A stretch of 15,650 bases of DNA, taken from positions 1 through 15,650 of the forward strand of contig CANDLP010000013.1 in assembly GCA_947385505.1 (NCBI GenBank). Reading direction: 5' to 3'. A program made the translations under genes and the position numbers. The notes beneath the pieces are model-generated. The model worked only from the letters and a program-made list of their open reading frames with translations, had not been told where the DNA came from and searched no databases. Positions 6,487 through 13,849 of the stretch are shown piece by piece. Each line of letters opens with the position of its first letter. Positions within the stretch are counted from its first letter, which is position 1. This stretch comes from an uncultured Clostridia bacterium. Lineage in GTDB: Bacteria > Bacillota > Clostridia > Oscillospirales > Ruminococcaceae.

Positions 6487-7110
6487 ATGACTTATATTGC
6501 TTTGGCTGCTGCGGTGCTGCTTGTGGGTATAGACCAGTTTACAAAATATCTTGCTGTCACATATATCAAGCCTCACGGAACCGTTAATATTTTAAGCATA
6601 GACGGAAACGAATGGCTTAATTTTACCTACAATGAGAATACCGGCGCAGCGTTCAGTATTCTTAAGGATAAACAGACTTTTTTAATTATATTAACCTCCA
6701 TAGTTATATTGGGGGTTATTATATTGATGTTGACAAAACGCATAAAAAAAACGTCCTATATATGGTGTTTTTCCCTTATTATAGCGGGCGGCGTTGGTAA
6801 TCTTATTGACAGAATAGTTAATAATTACGTTGTCGATTTTATTGATTTAAGGATAATAAAGTTTGCGGTATTCAATTTTGCCGATATTTGTGCGGTAACA
6901 GGCACGGTTATGTTGATGTTTTTTTACATTATGGATGAAATAAAGGCTTCTAAGGAGAAAAAGAAAAGGGCTGCTGCGGAGGAAAATCACTCAGAATCAA
7001 AAGCAGACAGCAAAAATCCTGATACGGATCTTAATCCCGAAGACATTTCCGATATAAATAAGTCGGACACCGTAATAAAAGCTGAGATAAGAAAAAAAGA
7101 GGATAAATGA
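6487..7110 (+). CDS. lspA: Lipoprotein signal peptidase (signal peptidase II)
   Basis: LspA is a membrane aspartyl protease that removes signal peptides from prolipoproteins after diacylglyceryl modification. The 207-aa product has four hydrophobic segments (about 3-16, 63-83, 91-102, 126-149). The family motifs include DQFTKY near the first helix, NTGAAFSIL, GNLIDR with catalytic Asp108, and FNFADI with catalytic Asp133. The ATG at 6487 is preceded by AAGGA (6476-6480). A longer frame back to a GTG at 6418 lies inside the upstream hairpin and has no family match. Most LspA proteins are about 150-165 residues; this one adds a hydrophilic tail of about 55 residues (152-207) rich in K, E, D and S. 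It ends in an ATGA overlap with the rluD-like gene. Confidence 0.95.
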   Translation: MTYIALAAAVLLVGIDQFTKYLAVTYIKPHGTVNILSIDGNEWLNFTYNENTGAAFSILKDKQTFLIILTSIVILGVIILMLTKRIKKTSYIWCFSLIIAGGVGNLIDRIVNNYVVDFIDLRIIKFAVFNFADICAVTGTVMLMFFYIMDEIKASKEKKKRAAAEENHSESKADSKNPDTDLNPEDISDINKSDTVIKAEIRKKEDK

Positions 7111-8000
7111 GCAAACTTGACTTAACGGTATTATCAGACGGCATAAGGGCAGACAAATACATTTCCGAAAATTCCGAACTTTCCCGTTCGGCTGCGGCTA
7201 TCCTGTTGGAGAAAGGCGACTGTTTAGTCAACGGAAAGGTATGCGGGAAAAATTATAAGCTGAAAATCGGCGATATTGTTGAAATAAAATTGCCCGAAGC
7301 GGAGGAAATCGAGATAAAATCCGAAAATATTCCTTTAAATATAGTGTATGAGGATGAGGATCTTATCGTGGTTAACAAGCCCAAAGGAATGGTTGTGCAC
7401 CCCGCACCTGGGCACTATTCGGAAACCCTTGTGAATGCGCTGATGTATCATTGCGGGGACAGTCTTTCGGGAATAAACGGAGTGATACGTCCGGGAATAG
7501 TTCACAGAATAGATAAGGACACCAGCGGTCTGCTTATAGTTGCCAAAAACGATGTGGCTCATAACGGTCTTGCAAGCCAACTAAAATGTCACAGCTTTAC
7601 CCGAAGGTATGAAGCGGTGGTCGTTGGCGGCATGAAAGAAAACGGGATAGTAGACGCTCCTTTGGCAAGGCATAAGATTGACCGTAAAAAAATGGCGGTC
7701 TGTGAAAACGGAAGGGAAGCAAGAACAAATTACGAAGTCATAGCAAATTACGAAAAATATTCCCATCTCCGCTTAACTTTGGAAACGGGAAGAACTCATC
7801 AGATAAGGGTTCATATGGCGTATATCGGTCACCCGGTGGCGGGGGATCCAGTTTACGGAGACGGAAAGCCCAAGTGGCTGGAGGGGCAGTGCCTTCACGC
7901 AAAGGAAATCGGCTTTGTCCACCCTATAACGGGAGAAAATATGTTTTTTTCCTCCGAGCTTCCCGATTACTTTGTAAAAATGTTGAAAACAATCGGCTGA
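7107..8000 (+). CDS. rluD: RluD-family pseudouridine synthase
   Basis: The enzyme isomerises specific uridines in RNA to pseudouridine, most likely in 23S rRNA. The 297-aa product has an N-terminal S4 RNA-binding domain (about 14-70, ADKYISENSELSRSAAAILL). The catalytic domain includes VVNKPKGMVVHP (about 88-99), the HRIDKDTSGLL motif with catalytic Asp136, RRYEAVV, and GRTHQIRVHMAYIGHPVAGDPVYG near 228-251. Length and architecture fit RluD/YlyB. The ATG overlaps the lspA stop by 4 nt; the lspA-rluD pair is common in Firmicutes (lspA-ylyB). The precise rRNA target cannot be read from sequence alone. Confidence 0.93.
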   Translation: MSKLDLTVLSDGIRADKYISENSELSRSAAAILLEKGDCLVNGKVCGKNYKLKIGDIVEIKLPEAEEIEIKSENIPLNIVYEDEDLIVVNKPKGMVVHPAPGHYSETLVNALMYHCGDSLSGINGVIRPGIVHRIDKDTSGLLIVAKNDVAHNGLASQLKCHSFTRRYEAVVVGGMKENGIVDAPLARHKIDRKKMAVCENGREARTNYEVIANYEKYSHLRLTLETGRTHQIRVHMAYIGHPVAGDPVYGDGKPKWLEGQCLHAKEIGFVHPITGENMFFSSELPDYFVKMLKTIG

Positions 8001-8058
8001 ACACGTTCTGTATATATGTATGCAAATCGGTAAATTGGAATTTGAAGGAGGTCAGTTT

Positions 8059-8463
8059 ATGAATATTGAGTATAAGAAAACGAAAGTTTTTACTGCCGCA
8101 GAGTTGCAGAGATTGTTTTTGTCTGTCGAATGGGAATCCGGAAATTATTCGGAAAAACTTGTTCGTGCTATGCAAAATTCCTCTCATGTAATTTCGGCAT
8201 GGGATGGAAACAAATTGGTAGGTCTTGTTCGTGCGTTAGATGATGGTGAAACGGTTGCTTTTTTGCATTATCTTTTGGTAGATCCGGCATACCAAGGGCT
8301 ACATATTGGAGATGAATTGATGAAGCGGATTATGAGATGTTTTGAAAGCCTTTTATATGTAAAGGTCATGCCATCTGACCCGAAAACGATTCCATTTTAT
8401 GAACGGTATGGTTTTCAGCAATGCGATAATTACTCGGCAATGGTACGAAAACGCTTTGTTTAA
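8059..8463 (+). CDS. GNAT family N-acetyltransferase
   Basis: The 134-aa product has the GNAT fold signature: a beta-strand pair SAWDGNKLVGLVRALDD, then VAFLHYLLVDPAYQGLHIGDELMKRIM at about 74-100, where QGLHIG corresponds to the acetyl-CoA pyrophosphate loop (Q/RxxGxG/A, here slightly divergent). FYERYGFQ follows near the C-terminus. The substrate is unknown. The ATG at 8059 has a strong AAGGAGGT (8045-8052) six bases upstream; an in-frame ATG at 8020 would start before that site and is rejected. Codon choice looks more AT-rich than in neighbouring genes (many TTG, TTT, CGT, GAT), suggesting a later arrival at this site, though no mobile element flanks it. Confidence 0.87.
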   Translation: MNIEYKKTKVFTAAELQRLFLSVEWESGNYSEKLVRAMQNSSHVISAWDGNKLVGLVRALDDGETVAFLHYLLVDPAYQGLHIGDELMKRIMRCFESLLYVKVMPSDPKTIPFYERYGFQQCDNYSAMVRKRFV

Positions 8464-8562
8464 TGCGACAAATTCATATTTACACAAAGTAACGGAAAGA
8501 AAAGTATACAGTATATTCTGAACAAGCAACATCAAAAAATAAAAACAACAATCGGGGGATAT

Positions 8563-9372
8563 ATGAACTTTAAAAATGTTATAATAATGACCGACATAGA
8601 CGGCACTTTAGTTACTGACGAAAAGAAGATACTCCCCAAGGATATGGAAGCGATAAACCGTTTCAGAGCGGGCGGCGGAATATTCACTTTAGCCACCGGA
8701 AGAGGCTATTCTATGGCAAAGCCAATAGCCGAAAGGGTTGGTCTGGATGTTCCCGCGGTTATTTTTAACGGATCGGCGGTTTTTGATTTTAAGGAAGATA
8801 AATTTTTATGGCACAGCGCGCTTCCCGAAACGGCGAAAGGCATTATAAAAGAGCTTATTGAAGCTTTTCCCGATATCGGCGCTGAGATTTTGTGCCGCGA
8901 CAGGGTTTATGTTCCGTCAATGAATGAAGTCGAACGGGAACACCTTGCTTATGAAAACGTTCAGCCGATTATATGCGGCGTTGACGATATAAATGAGGAA
9001 AGCTGGCTTAAAATGCTGATAGCTTATCCTCCGGAGCGTATGCAGAATATTGTTGATTTTGTGCATGAACGCCCTTATTATACAAATTCGGCTCACTGGG
9101 TAAGAAGTGAGAATCATTTTTTTGAAATGCTTCCTTTCGGAGTAAACAAGGGGAGCGGCTTTCAAAGACTGCTGGAGATAATGGGAAAAGAGGACGCGTT
9201 TACCGTTGGAGTAGGCGATTATAATAACGATATAGAGCTTATTGAACAGGCATCTTTGGGCGTTGCGGTAGCTTCGGCGCAGCAGGAAGCCAAAGAAGCG
9301 GCCGATCTGGTGGTTTGCGACAATAACAGCGGCGCGATATCGGAGGTTATAGATTACATAGAAAAAATGTAA
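8563..9372 (+). CDS. Cof-type HAD-superfamily hydrolase
   Basis: Cof-type (class IIB) HAD proteins are cytoplasmic phosphatases acting on sugar phosphates, flavin or other small metabolites. The 269-aa product has all four HAD motifs. Motif I is DIDGT, with nucleophile Asp11 and acid/base Asp13. Motif II is Thr45 in LATGR, motif III is Lys196 in NKGSG, and motif IV is GDYNNDIELI (Asp219 and Asp223). The C2-type cap lies between about 85 and 185. GGGGGA precedes the ATG. The gene is a single unit between the acetyltransferase and the promoter of the transketolase operon, and nothing in the context identifies the substrate. Confidence 0.92.
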   Translation: MNFKNVIIMTDIDGTLVTDEKKILPKDMEAINRFRAGGGIFTLATGRGYSMAKPIAERVGLDVPAVIFNGSAVFDFKEDKFLWHSALPETAKGIIKELIEAFPDIGAEILCRDRVYVPSMNEVEREHLAYENVQPIICGVDDINEESWLKMLIAYPPERMQNIVDFVHERPYYTNSAHWVRSENHFFEMLPFGVNKGSGFQRLLEIMGKEDAFTVGVGDYNNDIELIEQASLGVAVASAQQEAKEAADLVVCDNNSGAISEVIDYIEKM

Positions 9373-9381
9373 AATAAGGTA

Positions 9382-9410
9382 TTGTGTAATTCGGGAAAAA
9401 GTGGTATAAT
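9382..9410 (+). promoter_or_regulatory. SigmaA-type promoter for the DUF6440-transketolase unit
   Basis: TTGTGT (9382-9387) and TATAAT (9405-9410) are separated by 17 bp. TG at 9402-9403 adds an extended -10. Transcription would start near 9417, about 47 nt before the small ORF. No other promoter is evident before the terminator at 11493-11520, so a three-gene transcript is likely. Confidence 0.82.
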
Positions 9411-9463
9411 ATTTTAAAAGGGCAGACATTATGATTTAAATTATGAATTTGGAGGGACAGCAA

Positions 9464-9640
9464 ATGAGTAAAAGATTTGAATTTGTGGACGAGGAAGGAT
9501 TTTCTAAAGGGGCCAGAATCATTGTTGATAAAGACACGGGAGTACAATATTTGCTGGCGCATTGGACAAATGTAGGCGGGCTTACCGTATTGGTTGATAA
9601 AGACGGAAAGCCGTTATTGGATCCGCGATATGCTAAATAA
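9464..9640 (+). CDS. Small DUF6440-like protein
   Basis: This 58-aa protein reads KRFEFVDEEGFSKGARIIVD, then DKDTGVQYLLAH, GGLTVLVDKDGKPLL. This is the compact beta-rich pattern of the DUF6440 family, small proteins of unknown function found in Firmicutes and their phages. I recognise the family from the RIIVDKxTGVxYL and GGLTxLxDKDGKP segments. It has no signal peptide or membrane segment. The start at ATG 9464 is chosen because GGAGGGA (9451-9457) stands seven bases before it; an in-frame ATG at 9443 lies upstream of that site. It is the first gene after the promoter, 41 nt before the transketolase genes. A functional link with transketolase is not evident. Confidence 0.8.
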   Translation: MSKRFEFVDEEGFSKGARIIVDKDTGVQYLLAHWTNVGGLTVLVDKDGKPLLDPRYAK

Positions 9641-9681
9641 TATAACTTTACTATTTAAATACAAAGAAAGGAAACTATCAA

Positions 9682-10524
9682 ATGGATCAGGTACACAAGA
9701 AGCAGCTTGAAATAAACGCTGCCAAGGTAAGATTGGGAATAATCGAGGGAGTTTACGGCGCAAAGTGCGGTCACCCCGGCGGATCGCTTTCCGTATGCGA
9801 TACGCTCACATACCTGTATTTCAACAGAATGAATATTGATCCTCAGAATCCGTCTATGCCCGACAGAGACAGGTTGGTGCTCTCAAAAGGACATACCGCT
9901 CCCGCTCTTTACTCTGTGTTGGCAAACAGAGGATTTTTCCCTGTGGAGGACTTGAAAACCCTTCGTCATATTGACAGCTATTTGCAGGGACACCCTGTTT
10001 TGGGTAAAATTCCCGGCGTTGATATGAGTACCGGTTCATTGGGGCAGGGAATTTCCGCAGCCTGCGGTATGGCGCTTTCAGGCAAGTTGGATAACGATAT
10101 TTACAGAGTTTATGCCGTTCTCGGCGACGGTGAGCTTGAAGAAGGTCTTGTATGGGAGGCGGCAATGCTGGCCGCTCACTATCAGCTTGACAATCTGGTA
10201 GCAATAGTGGATAACAACGGGCTTCAGATAGACGGAAAGATCAGCGAGGTAATGAGTCCCTACCCGATAGACGAAAAGTTCAAGGCTTTCGGCTGGCATG
10301 TCATCGTTATAGACGGACACGATTTTGACGCTATTGAAAAGGCATTCAACGAAGCTGAAACAGTAGCCAATCAGCCTACCGCCATTATCCTTAAAACCAC
10401 AAAGGGCAAGGGCGTAAGCTATATGGAAAATCAGGTGGGCTGGCACGGCAAGGCGCCTAACGAAGAGGAATACAACACCGCTGTTGCCGAATTAAAGGCA
10501 AAGCTTGACGAGCTTACTAAGTAA
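9682..10524 (+). CDS. Transketolase, N-terminal (TPP-binding) subunit
   Basis: Transketolase transfers two-carbon ketol units between sugar phosphates in the non-oxidative pentose phosphate pathway. This 280-aa subunit carries the pyrophosphate/Mg-binding domain. Its landmarks are GHPGGSLS with His31, SKGHTAPALY with His71, GHP with His104, STGSLGQGIS, and the TPP motif GDGELEEG (from 148) through IVDNNG (175-180). Its partner encoded next carries the pyrimidine-binding and C-terminal domains. Full-length transketolase is about 650-670 residues in one chain; the two-gene form is common in Clostridia and archaea and is not a broken gene. AAAGGAAA precedes the ATG. Confidence 0.95.
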   Translation: MDQVHKKQLEINAAKVRLGIIEGVYGAKCGHPGGSLSVCDTLTYLYFNRMNIDPQNPSMPDRDRLVLSKGHTAPALYSVLANRGFFPVEDLKTLRHIDSYLQGHPVLGKIPGVDMSTGSLGQGISAACGMALSGKLDNDIYRVYAVLGDGELEEGLVWEAAMLAAHYQLDNLVAIVDNNGLQIDGKISEVMSPYPIDEKFKAFGWHVIVIDGHDFDAIEKAFNEAETVANQPTAIILKTTKGKGVSYMENQVGWHGKAPNEEEYNTAVAELKAKLDELTK

Positions 10525-10550
10525 CGGGAAAGGATCGGTATTACAGAATT

Positions 10551-11486
10551 ATGGATAAAAAAGCAACTCGTGACAGCTACGGCGAAGCTCTTGTAATGCT
10601 TGCCGAAAAAAGACCCGACCTTATTGTGCTTGACGCGGATTTGGCGGCGGCAACAAAGACGGGAATATATAAAAAAGCATATCCGGATCGTTTCTTTGAC
10701 TGCGGCATAGCGGAAGCGGATATGATGGGCGTTGCGGCGGGTATCGCCACAACGGGAAAGCTTGTTTTTGCCAGCAGCTTCGCAATGTTCGCCGCCGGCC
10801 GCGCCTTTGAGATAGTGAGAAACAGCATTTGCTATCCTCACCTCAACGTAAAAATCGGCGCAACCCACGCGGGAATATCCGTAGGCGAGGACGGCGCTTC
10901 CCATCAGTGCAACGAGGATATAGCCCTTATGCGCGTACTCCCCGGAATGACGGTTATCAACCCTGCCGATGATGTGGAAACAAAGGCGGCGGTATTGGCT
11001 ATGGCGGATTACGTAGGACCTACCTATATGAGATTCGGCAGACTTGCCATTCCCACTTTTAATGATCCCAAGACCTATAAGTTTGAATTGGGCAAGGGCA
11101 TTGAGCTCAGAAGCGGTAATGACGTTGCGATTATTGCAACAGGTCTTATGGTAAACGAAGCTATCGAAGCGGGAAAGATACTTGCGGAGCAGGGAATCAA
11201 TGCCCGTGTTATCAACATTCACACAATTAAACCCATTGACCGTGATATTATAATCAGAGCAGCCAAGGAAACAGGTAAAATAATCACCGTTGAAGAGCAC
11301 TCCGTAATCGGAGGGCTTGGAAGCGCAGTTGCCGAGGTTGTTACCGAAACCGTTCCTGTTCCTGTTATTAAAATCGGCGTTCAGGACAAATTCGGACACA
11401 GCGGTCCCGCTGTTCCTTTGCTTAAGGAATTCGGTCTTTGTGCTGATAATATTGTTAAAGTTACTAAGGAAGCTTTGGGAAAATAG
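10551..11486 (+). CDS. Transketolase, C-terminal (pyrimidine-binding) subunit
   Basis: This 311-aa subunit completes the split transketolase. It contains the pyrimidine-binding domain, with LDADLAAATKTG and the GIAEADMMGVAAGIA motif whose Glu55 activates the thiamine ring. HAGISVGEDGASHQ follows at about 106-119. The C-terminal Rossmann-like domain begins near 190 (DVAIIATGLMVNEAIEAG) and ends with GHSGPAVPLLKEFGL. The gap from the preceding subunit is 26 nt. The only Shine-Dalgarno-like sequence, GGAAAGGA (10527-10534), is 16 nt from the ATG, which is long, so coupling to the first subunit may matter. A strong terminator follows immediately. Confidence 0.95.
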   Translation: MDKKATRDSYGEALVMLAEKRPDLIVLDADLAAATKTGIYKKAYPDRFFDCGIAEADMMGVAAGIATTGKLVFASSFAMFAAGRAFEIVRNSICYPHLNVKIGATHAGISVGEDGASHQCNEDIALMRVLPGMTVINPADDVETKAAVLAMADYVGPTYMRFGRLAIPTFNDPKTYKFELGKGIELRSGNDVAIIATGLMVNEAIEAGKILAEQGINARVINIHTIKPIDRDIIIRAAKETGKIITVEEHSVIGGLGSAVAEVVTETVPVPVIKIGVQDKFGHSGPAVPLLKEFGLCADNIVKVTKEALGK

Positions 11487-11492
11487 TTTTTT

Positions 11493-11520
11493 AACCCACC
11501 CGTTTTTTCGGGTGGGTTTT
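11493..11520 (+). terminator. Rho-independent terminator after the transketolase genes
   Basis: AACCCACCCG (11493-11502) pairs perfectly with CGGGTGGGTT (11509-11518) around a T6 loop, giving a 10-bp stem that ends in a T-rich tail. It lies 7 nt after the stop of the C-terminal subunit and closes the unit that begins at the promoter at 9382-9410. Confidence 0.95.
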
Positions 11521-11571
11521 CGTATGCGTTTTTGCCGTTAATTTAAAAAAGCGGCATATTGTGGAGATAAA

Positions 11572-12345
11572 ATGAAAAATTATAAAATTGAAATAAAAGC
11601 GGCTTCCTGTAAAGTAAACGCCAGTTCTGTAACGGACACTTTGATAACAGCTTTAAATAAGATCAATCCCGCTGTTCCGCTGATGGAAAGAACGGAAAAA
11701 ATCCTTCCCGGCATCCGCGAAGCGGTGAATGAAAATATGAATTATGACGAAATATATCTTATTGTTGAAAAAATGATATCAGCGGAGTTAAAAAAAGACG
11801 AAATATATATATCGGAAAAGATAAAACATTTTAATGCTTTGGCACAAAACATTCTTTCGGAGGCTGTGGAAGAGCTTATGGATATTTTTTCAGTAAAGTA
11901 TGGACAGCCCGCTGAATTCAAATGTTTTTTGGGAATATATAACCCTTTTCCGAGAAGCGTTTTAACAAAAGAGTATTTTTTGCACTACGATATATCAGAC
12001 AAGGTTTTTTTAAGTGCGTCGCTTCATGAAATAAACCATATGATTTTTTTTGACAAGTGGAAAAATATGCACGGGTATGAAACCCTTAAGGAGCCGGATT
12101 TTCCGGATATTCTTTGGTTTCTTGAAGAGCTTATAATAGAGCCCACATTGAATGACAGCCGTATACAGAATATTGTTCCCATAAAGCAAAACGCGTATGA
12201 TTCGTTTAAAAAAACATTGATTGACGGAATACCGCTGACGTATTACATTCAGAATCTTTATGACAGCTGTAAAAATATAGATGATTTTATAGATACCGCA
12301 TATTGCTTTTTGCGGGAAAATAAGGTGGGCGAATGTTTTAACTGA
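11572..12345 (+). CDS. Uncharacterised protein with HEXXH (putative zinc peptidase-like) motif
   Basis: I cannot assign this 257-aa protein to a named family. It has no signal peptide or membrane segment and so looks cytoplasmic. The N-terminal 110 residues appear mainly alpha-helical and charged. Residues 152-156 read HEINH within ASLHEINHMIFFDKW, matching the HEXXH zinc-metallopeptidase consensus. About 30 residues later comes WFLEELIIEP (182-191), where Glu186 or Glu190 could be a third zinc ligand, as in gluzincins. A CFLGIYNPFPRSV strand segment at about 118-130 precedes the motif. GGAG at 11563-11566 serves the ATG. The gene stands alone between a terminator and the pyr promoter. Peptidase activity is inference from the motif only. 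Confidence 0.72.
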   Translation: MKNYKIEIKAASCKVNASSVTDTLITALNKINPAVPLMERTEKILPGIREAVNENMNYDEIYLIVEKMISAELKKDEIYISEKIKHFNALAQNILSEAVEELMDIFSVKYGQPAEFKCFLGIYNPFPRSVLTKEYFLHYDISDKVFLSASLHEINHMIFFDKWKNMHGYETLKEPDFPDILWFLEELIIEPTLNDSRIQNIVPIKQNAYDSFKKTLIDGIPLTYYIQNLYDSCKNIDDFIDTAYCFLRENKVGECFN

Positions 12346-12456
12346 TTTTCTGCTTTCCGGTTTTTGTAAAAATAATCTCTTTTTTCTCTTTTATAAATTC
12401 CCGAATTGTCATAATACACAAAATTATAAATTTTTTTAAACACTATAAAAAAACTG

Positions 12457-12485
12457 TTGCGAAAAACGCGAAAATGTAGTATAAT
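12457..12485 (+). promoter_or_regulatory. SigmaA-type promoter of the pyr operon
   Basis: TTGCGA (12457-12462) and TATAAT (12480-12485) are spaced by 17 bp. Transcription should start near 12491-12493, giving a leader of only about 50 nt before pyrC. The early transcribed region contains a run of eight T residues (12499-12506). I see no PyrR-type binding loop, antiterminator or terminator in this short leader. Confidence 0.8.
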
Positions 12486-12540
12486 AAATCAAATACGGTT
12501 TTTTTTAAGCAATATAATTTAAAGGCGAAAGGAAAAAATA

Positions 12541-13764
12541 ATGGAGCTTTGTCTGACAAACGGACATGTTGTTGACAGCGTAAACAGGATTGATGAAATC
12601 TTAGACGTCAGAATTATTAACGGAAAAATTGCCGAAGTAGGAAGATCCCTTCCAATGGACGAAAATACCCTCTGCATTGACTGTTCGGGTCTCACAGTGA
12701 TCCCCGGTATCTGCGATATGCACATTCATATGCGCGATCCCGGGCAGACGGAGAAGGAGGATATCTTCACCGCTTCCGAAGCGGCAGCTGCGGGAGGGGT
12801 TACTGCGGTTGCCTGTATGCCCAATACAACTCCCCCTGTCGACAGCCCCGAAACGGTAAAATATATTCTTGATAAGGCAAAGAACGCCAAAACCAAGGTC
12901 TATCCTATAGGCTCGATCACAAAAGGCTTATCAGGCGCAGAGCTTACCGATTTTGCGGAGCTGAGGTCGGCGGGCTGTGTGGGAGTAAGCGACGACGGAA
13001 GACCCGTTAAAAACGCAAATACAATGAAATCCGCCATAAAGAACGCCGCTCTTGAAAGATTGGCAATAATAAGCCACTGTGAGGATCTTGACATAATAGA
13101 CGGCGGAATAATGAATATGGGCGCTGTCAGCGATGTTTTGGGCATAAAAGGCATGGCGCGTTCAAGTGAAAATTATATTACCGCAAGAGAAATTTTTTTG
13201 GCGGAAGAACAGGGTCTTCCCATTCACATAGCTCATGTTTCCACAAAAGAAGCGGTGGATATAATACGCCATACTAAAAAACTGGGCGTAAAGGTTACAT
13301 GTGAAACCGCCCCCCATTATTTTACTTTGACAGAGGACAAGCTTTTTGCCAAAGACGCGGATTATCGTATGAATCCTCCTCTGAGGGAGCAGGCGGATGT
13401 TGACGCGATTATAGAAGGTATCTGCGACGGCACCATAGATTGTATAGTTACCGACCACGCGCCTCATACCAAGGAGCAAAAATCCGATTTTTATACCGCG
13501 CCAAACGGTGTAATAGGATTGGAAACCTCTTTGGCGGTAACGGTAACGGCTCTTCTCAACACAGGAAAGATATCTCATGTCAGACTTGTGGAGCTTATGT
13601 GCGTTAATCCGAGACGTATTTTGGGAATAAAAGGAGGAGATCTGTCAATAGGCAGCGATGCCGACATAACCATATTCAGTGAGACAGAACAATGGACGGT
13701 TGATCCGGAAAAGCTTCGTTCCAAATCCAAAAACACTTGTTTTAAAGGTATGAAGCTTAACTGA
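12541..13764 (+). CDS. pyrC: Dihydroorotase PyrC, ended early by an in-frame TGA
   Basis: Dihydroorotase closes carbamoyl-aspartate to dihydroorotate in de novo pyrimidine synthesis. This is a class I enzyme of the amidohydrolase superfamily. Zinc-ligand motifs are complete: DMHIHMRDPG (His61, His63), Asp151, SHCED (His179), HIAHVS (His232) and TDHAPHT (Asp305). AAAGGCGAAAGGA precedes the ATG. The frame stops at TGA 13762-13764 after 407 residues, whereas class I enzymes usually run to about 425. Past the TGA the same frame encodes KVKYTLLNGKIVYSD and then TAA (13810-13812), which resembles the normal family end (pattern LxGxVxYTxVxGKIVY). The TGA stands where Gly (GGA) would be expected. A nonsense mutation, a sequence error or read-through would each explain this. 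The catalytic core is intact; only the last strands of the small beta domain would be lost. Confidence 0.93.
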   Translation: MELCLTNGHVVDSVNRIDEILDVRIINGKIAEVGRSLPMDENTLCIDCSGLTVIPGICDMHIHMRDPGQTEKEDIFTASEAAAAGGVTAVACMPNTTPPVDSPETVKYILDKAKNAKTKVYPIGSITKGLSGAELTDFAELRSAGCVGVSDDGRPVKNANTMKSAIKNAALERLAIISHCEDLDIIDGGIMNMGAVSDVLGIKGMARSSENYITAREIFLAEEQGLPIHIAHVSTKEAVDIIRHTKKLGVKVTCETAPHYFTLTEDKLFAKDADYRMNPPLREQADVDAIIEGICDGTIDCIVTDHAPHTKEQKSDFYTAPNGVIGLETSLAVTVTALLNTGKISHVRLVELMCVNPRRILGIKGGDLSIGSDADITIFSETEQWTVDPEKLRSKSKNTCFKGMKLN

Positions 13765-13812
13765 AAAGTAAAATACACACTGCTGAACGGAAAAATTGTT
13801 TACAGTGACTAA
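13765..13812 (+). other. In-frame pyrC C-terminal remnant after TGA
   Basis: Fifteen sense codons (KVKYTLLNGKIVYSD) follow the pyrC TGA in the same frame and end at TAA 13810-13812. Restoring a Gly codon at the TGA would give KLNGKVKYTLLNGKIVYSD, a good match to the C-terminus expected for a class I dihydroorotase, which in amidohydrolases forms part of the beta-sandwich. Conservation of this short frame suggests recent loss of the sense codon, an assembly error, or functional read-through. Confidence 0.7.
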
Positions 13813-13849
13813 GTTTGAAAAACCTTTAAAAATGTGTTCTTTCAAACTT
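13811..13849 (+). repeat. Perfect 10-bp inverted repeat between pyrC and pyrF
   Basis: AAGTTTGAAA (13811-13820) is exactly inverted as TTTCAAACTT (13840-13849), with a 19-nt loop. It overlaps the TAA of the extended pyrC frame and has no T-tract, so strong termination is unlikely. It may stabilise the message, shield processed ends or affect pyrF translation. Confidence 0.5.

Noticed and set aside
10431..11399. 322-codon open frame on the - strand
   Set aside because: It is antisense to the well-recognised transketolase C-terminal subunit and shows no family motifs.
9682..11486. Transketolase as a gene broken in two
   Set aside because: Two-gene transketolase is a normal arrangement in Clostridia; each part has its own start and complete domains.
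1517..12402. Shared 13-mer TTTATAAATTCCC at 1517-1529 and 12390-12402
   Set aside because: In AT-rich intergenic DNA a pair of matching 13-mers is expected by chance in 15 kb; flanks do not extend the match.
12421..12437. Possible terminator AAATT-ATA-AATTT followed by Ts after the HEXXH gene
   Set aside because: The stem is only five A/T pairs with a 3-nt loop, too weak to support a terminator call.
12541..13812. Alternative genetic code (TGA read as Gly) as explanation for pyrC
   Set aside because: Several genes in the window (mutL, miaA, sepF, lspA, rluD, HEXXH gene) end at TGA with normal family lengths or overlaps.
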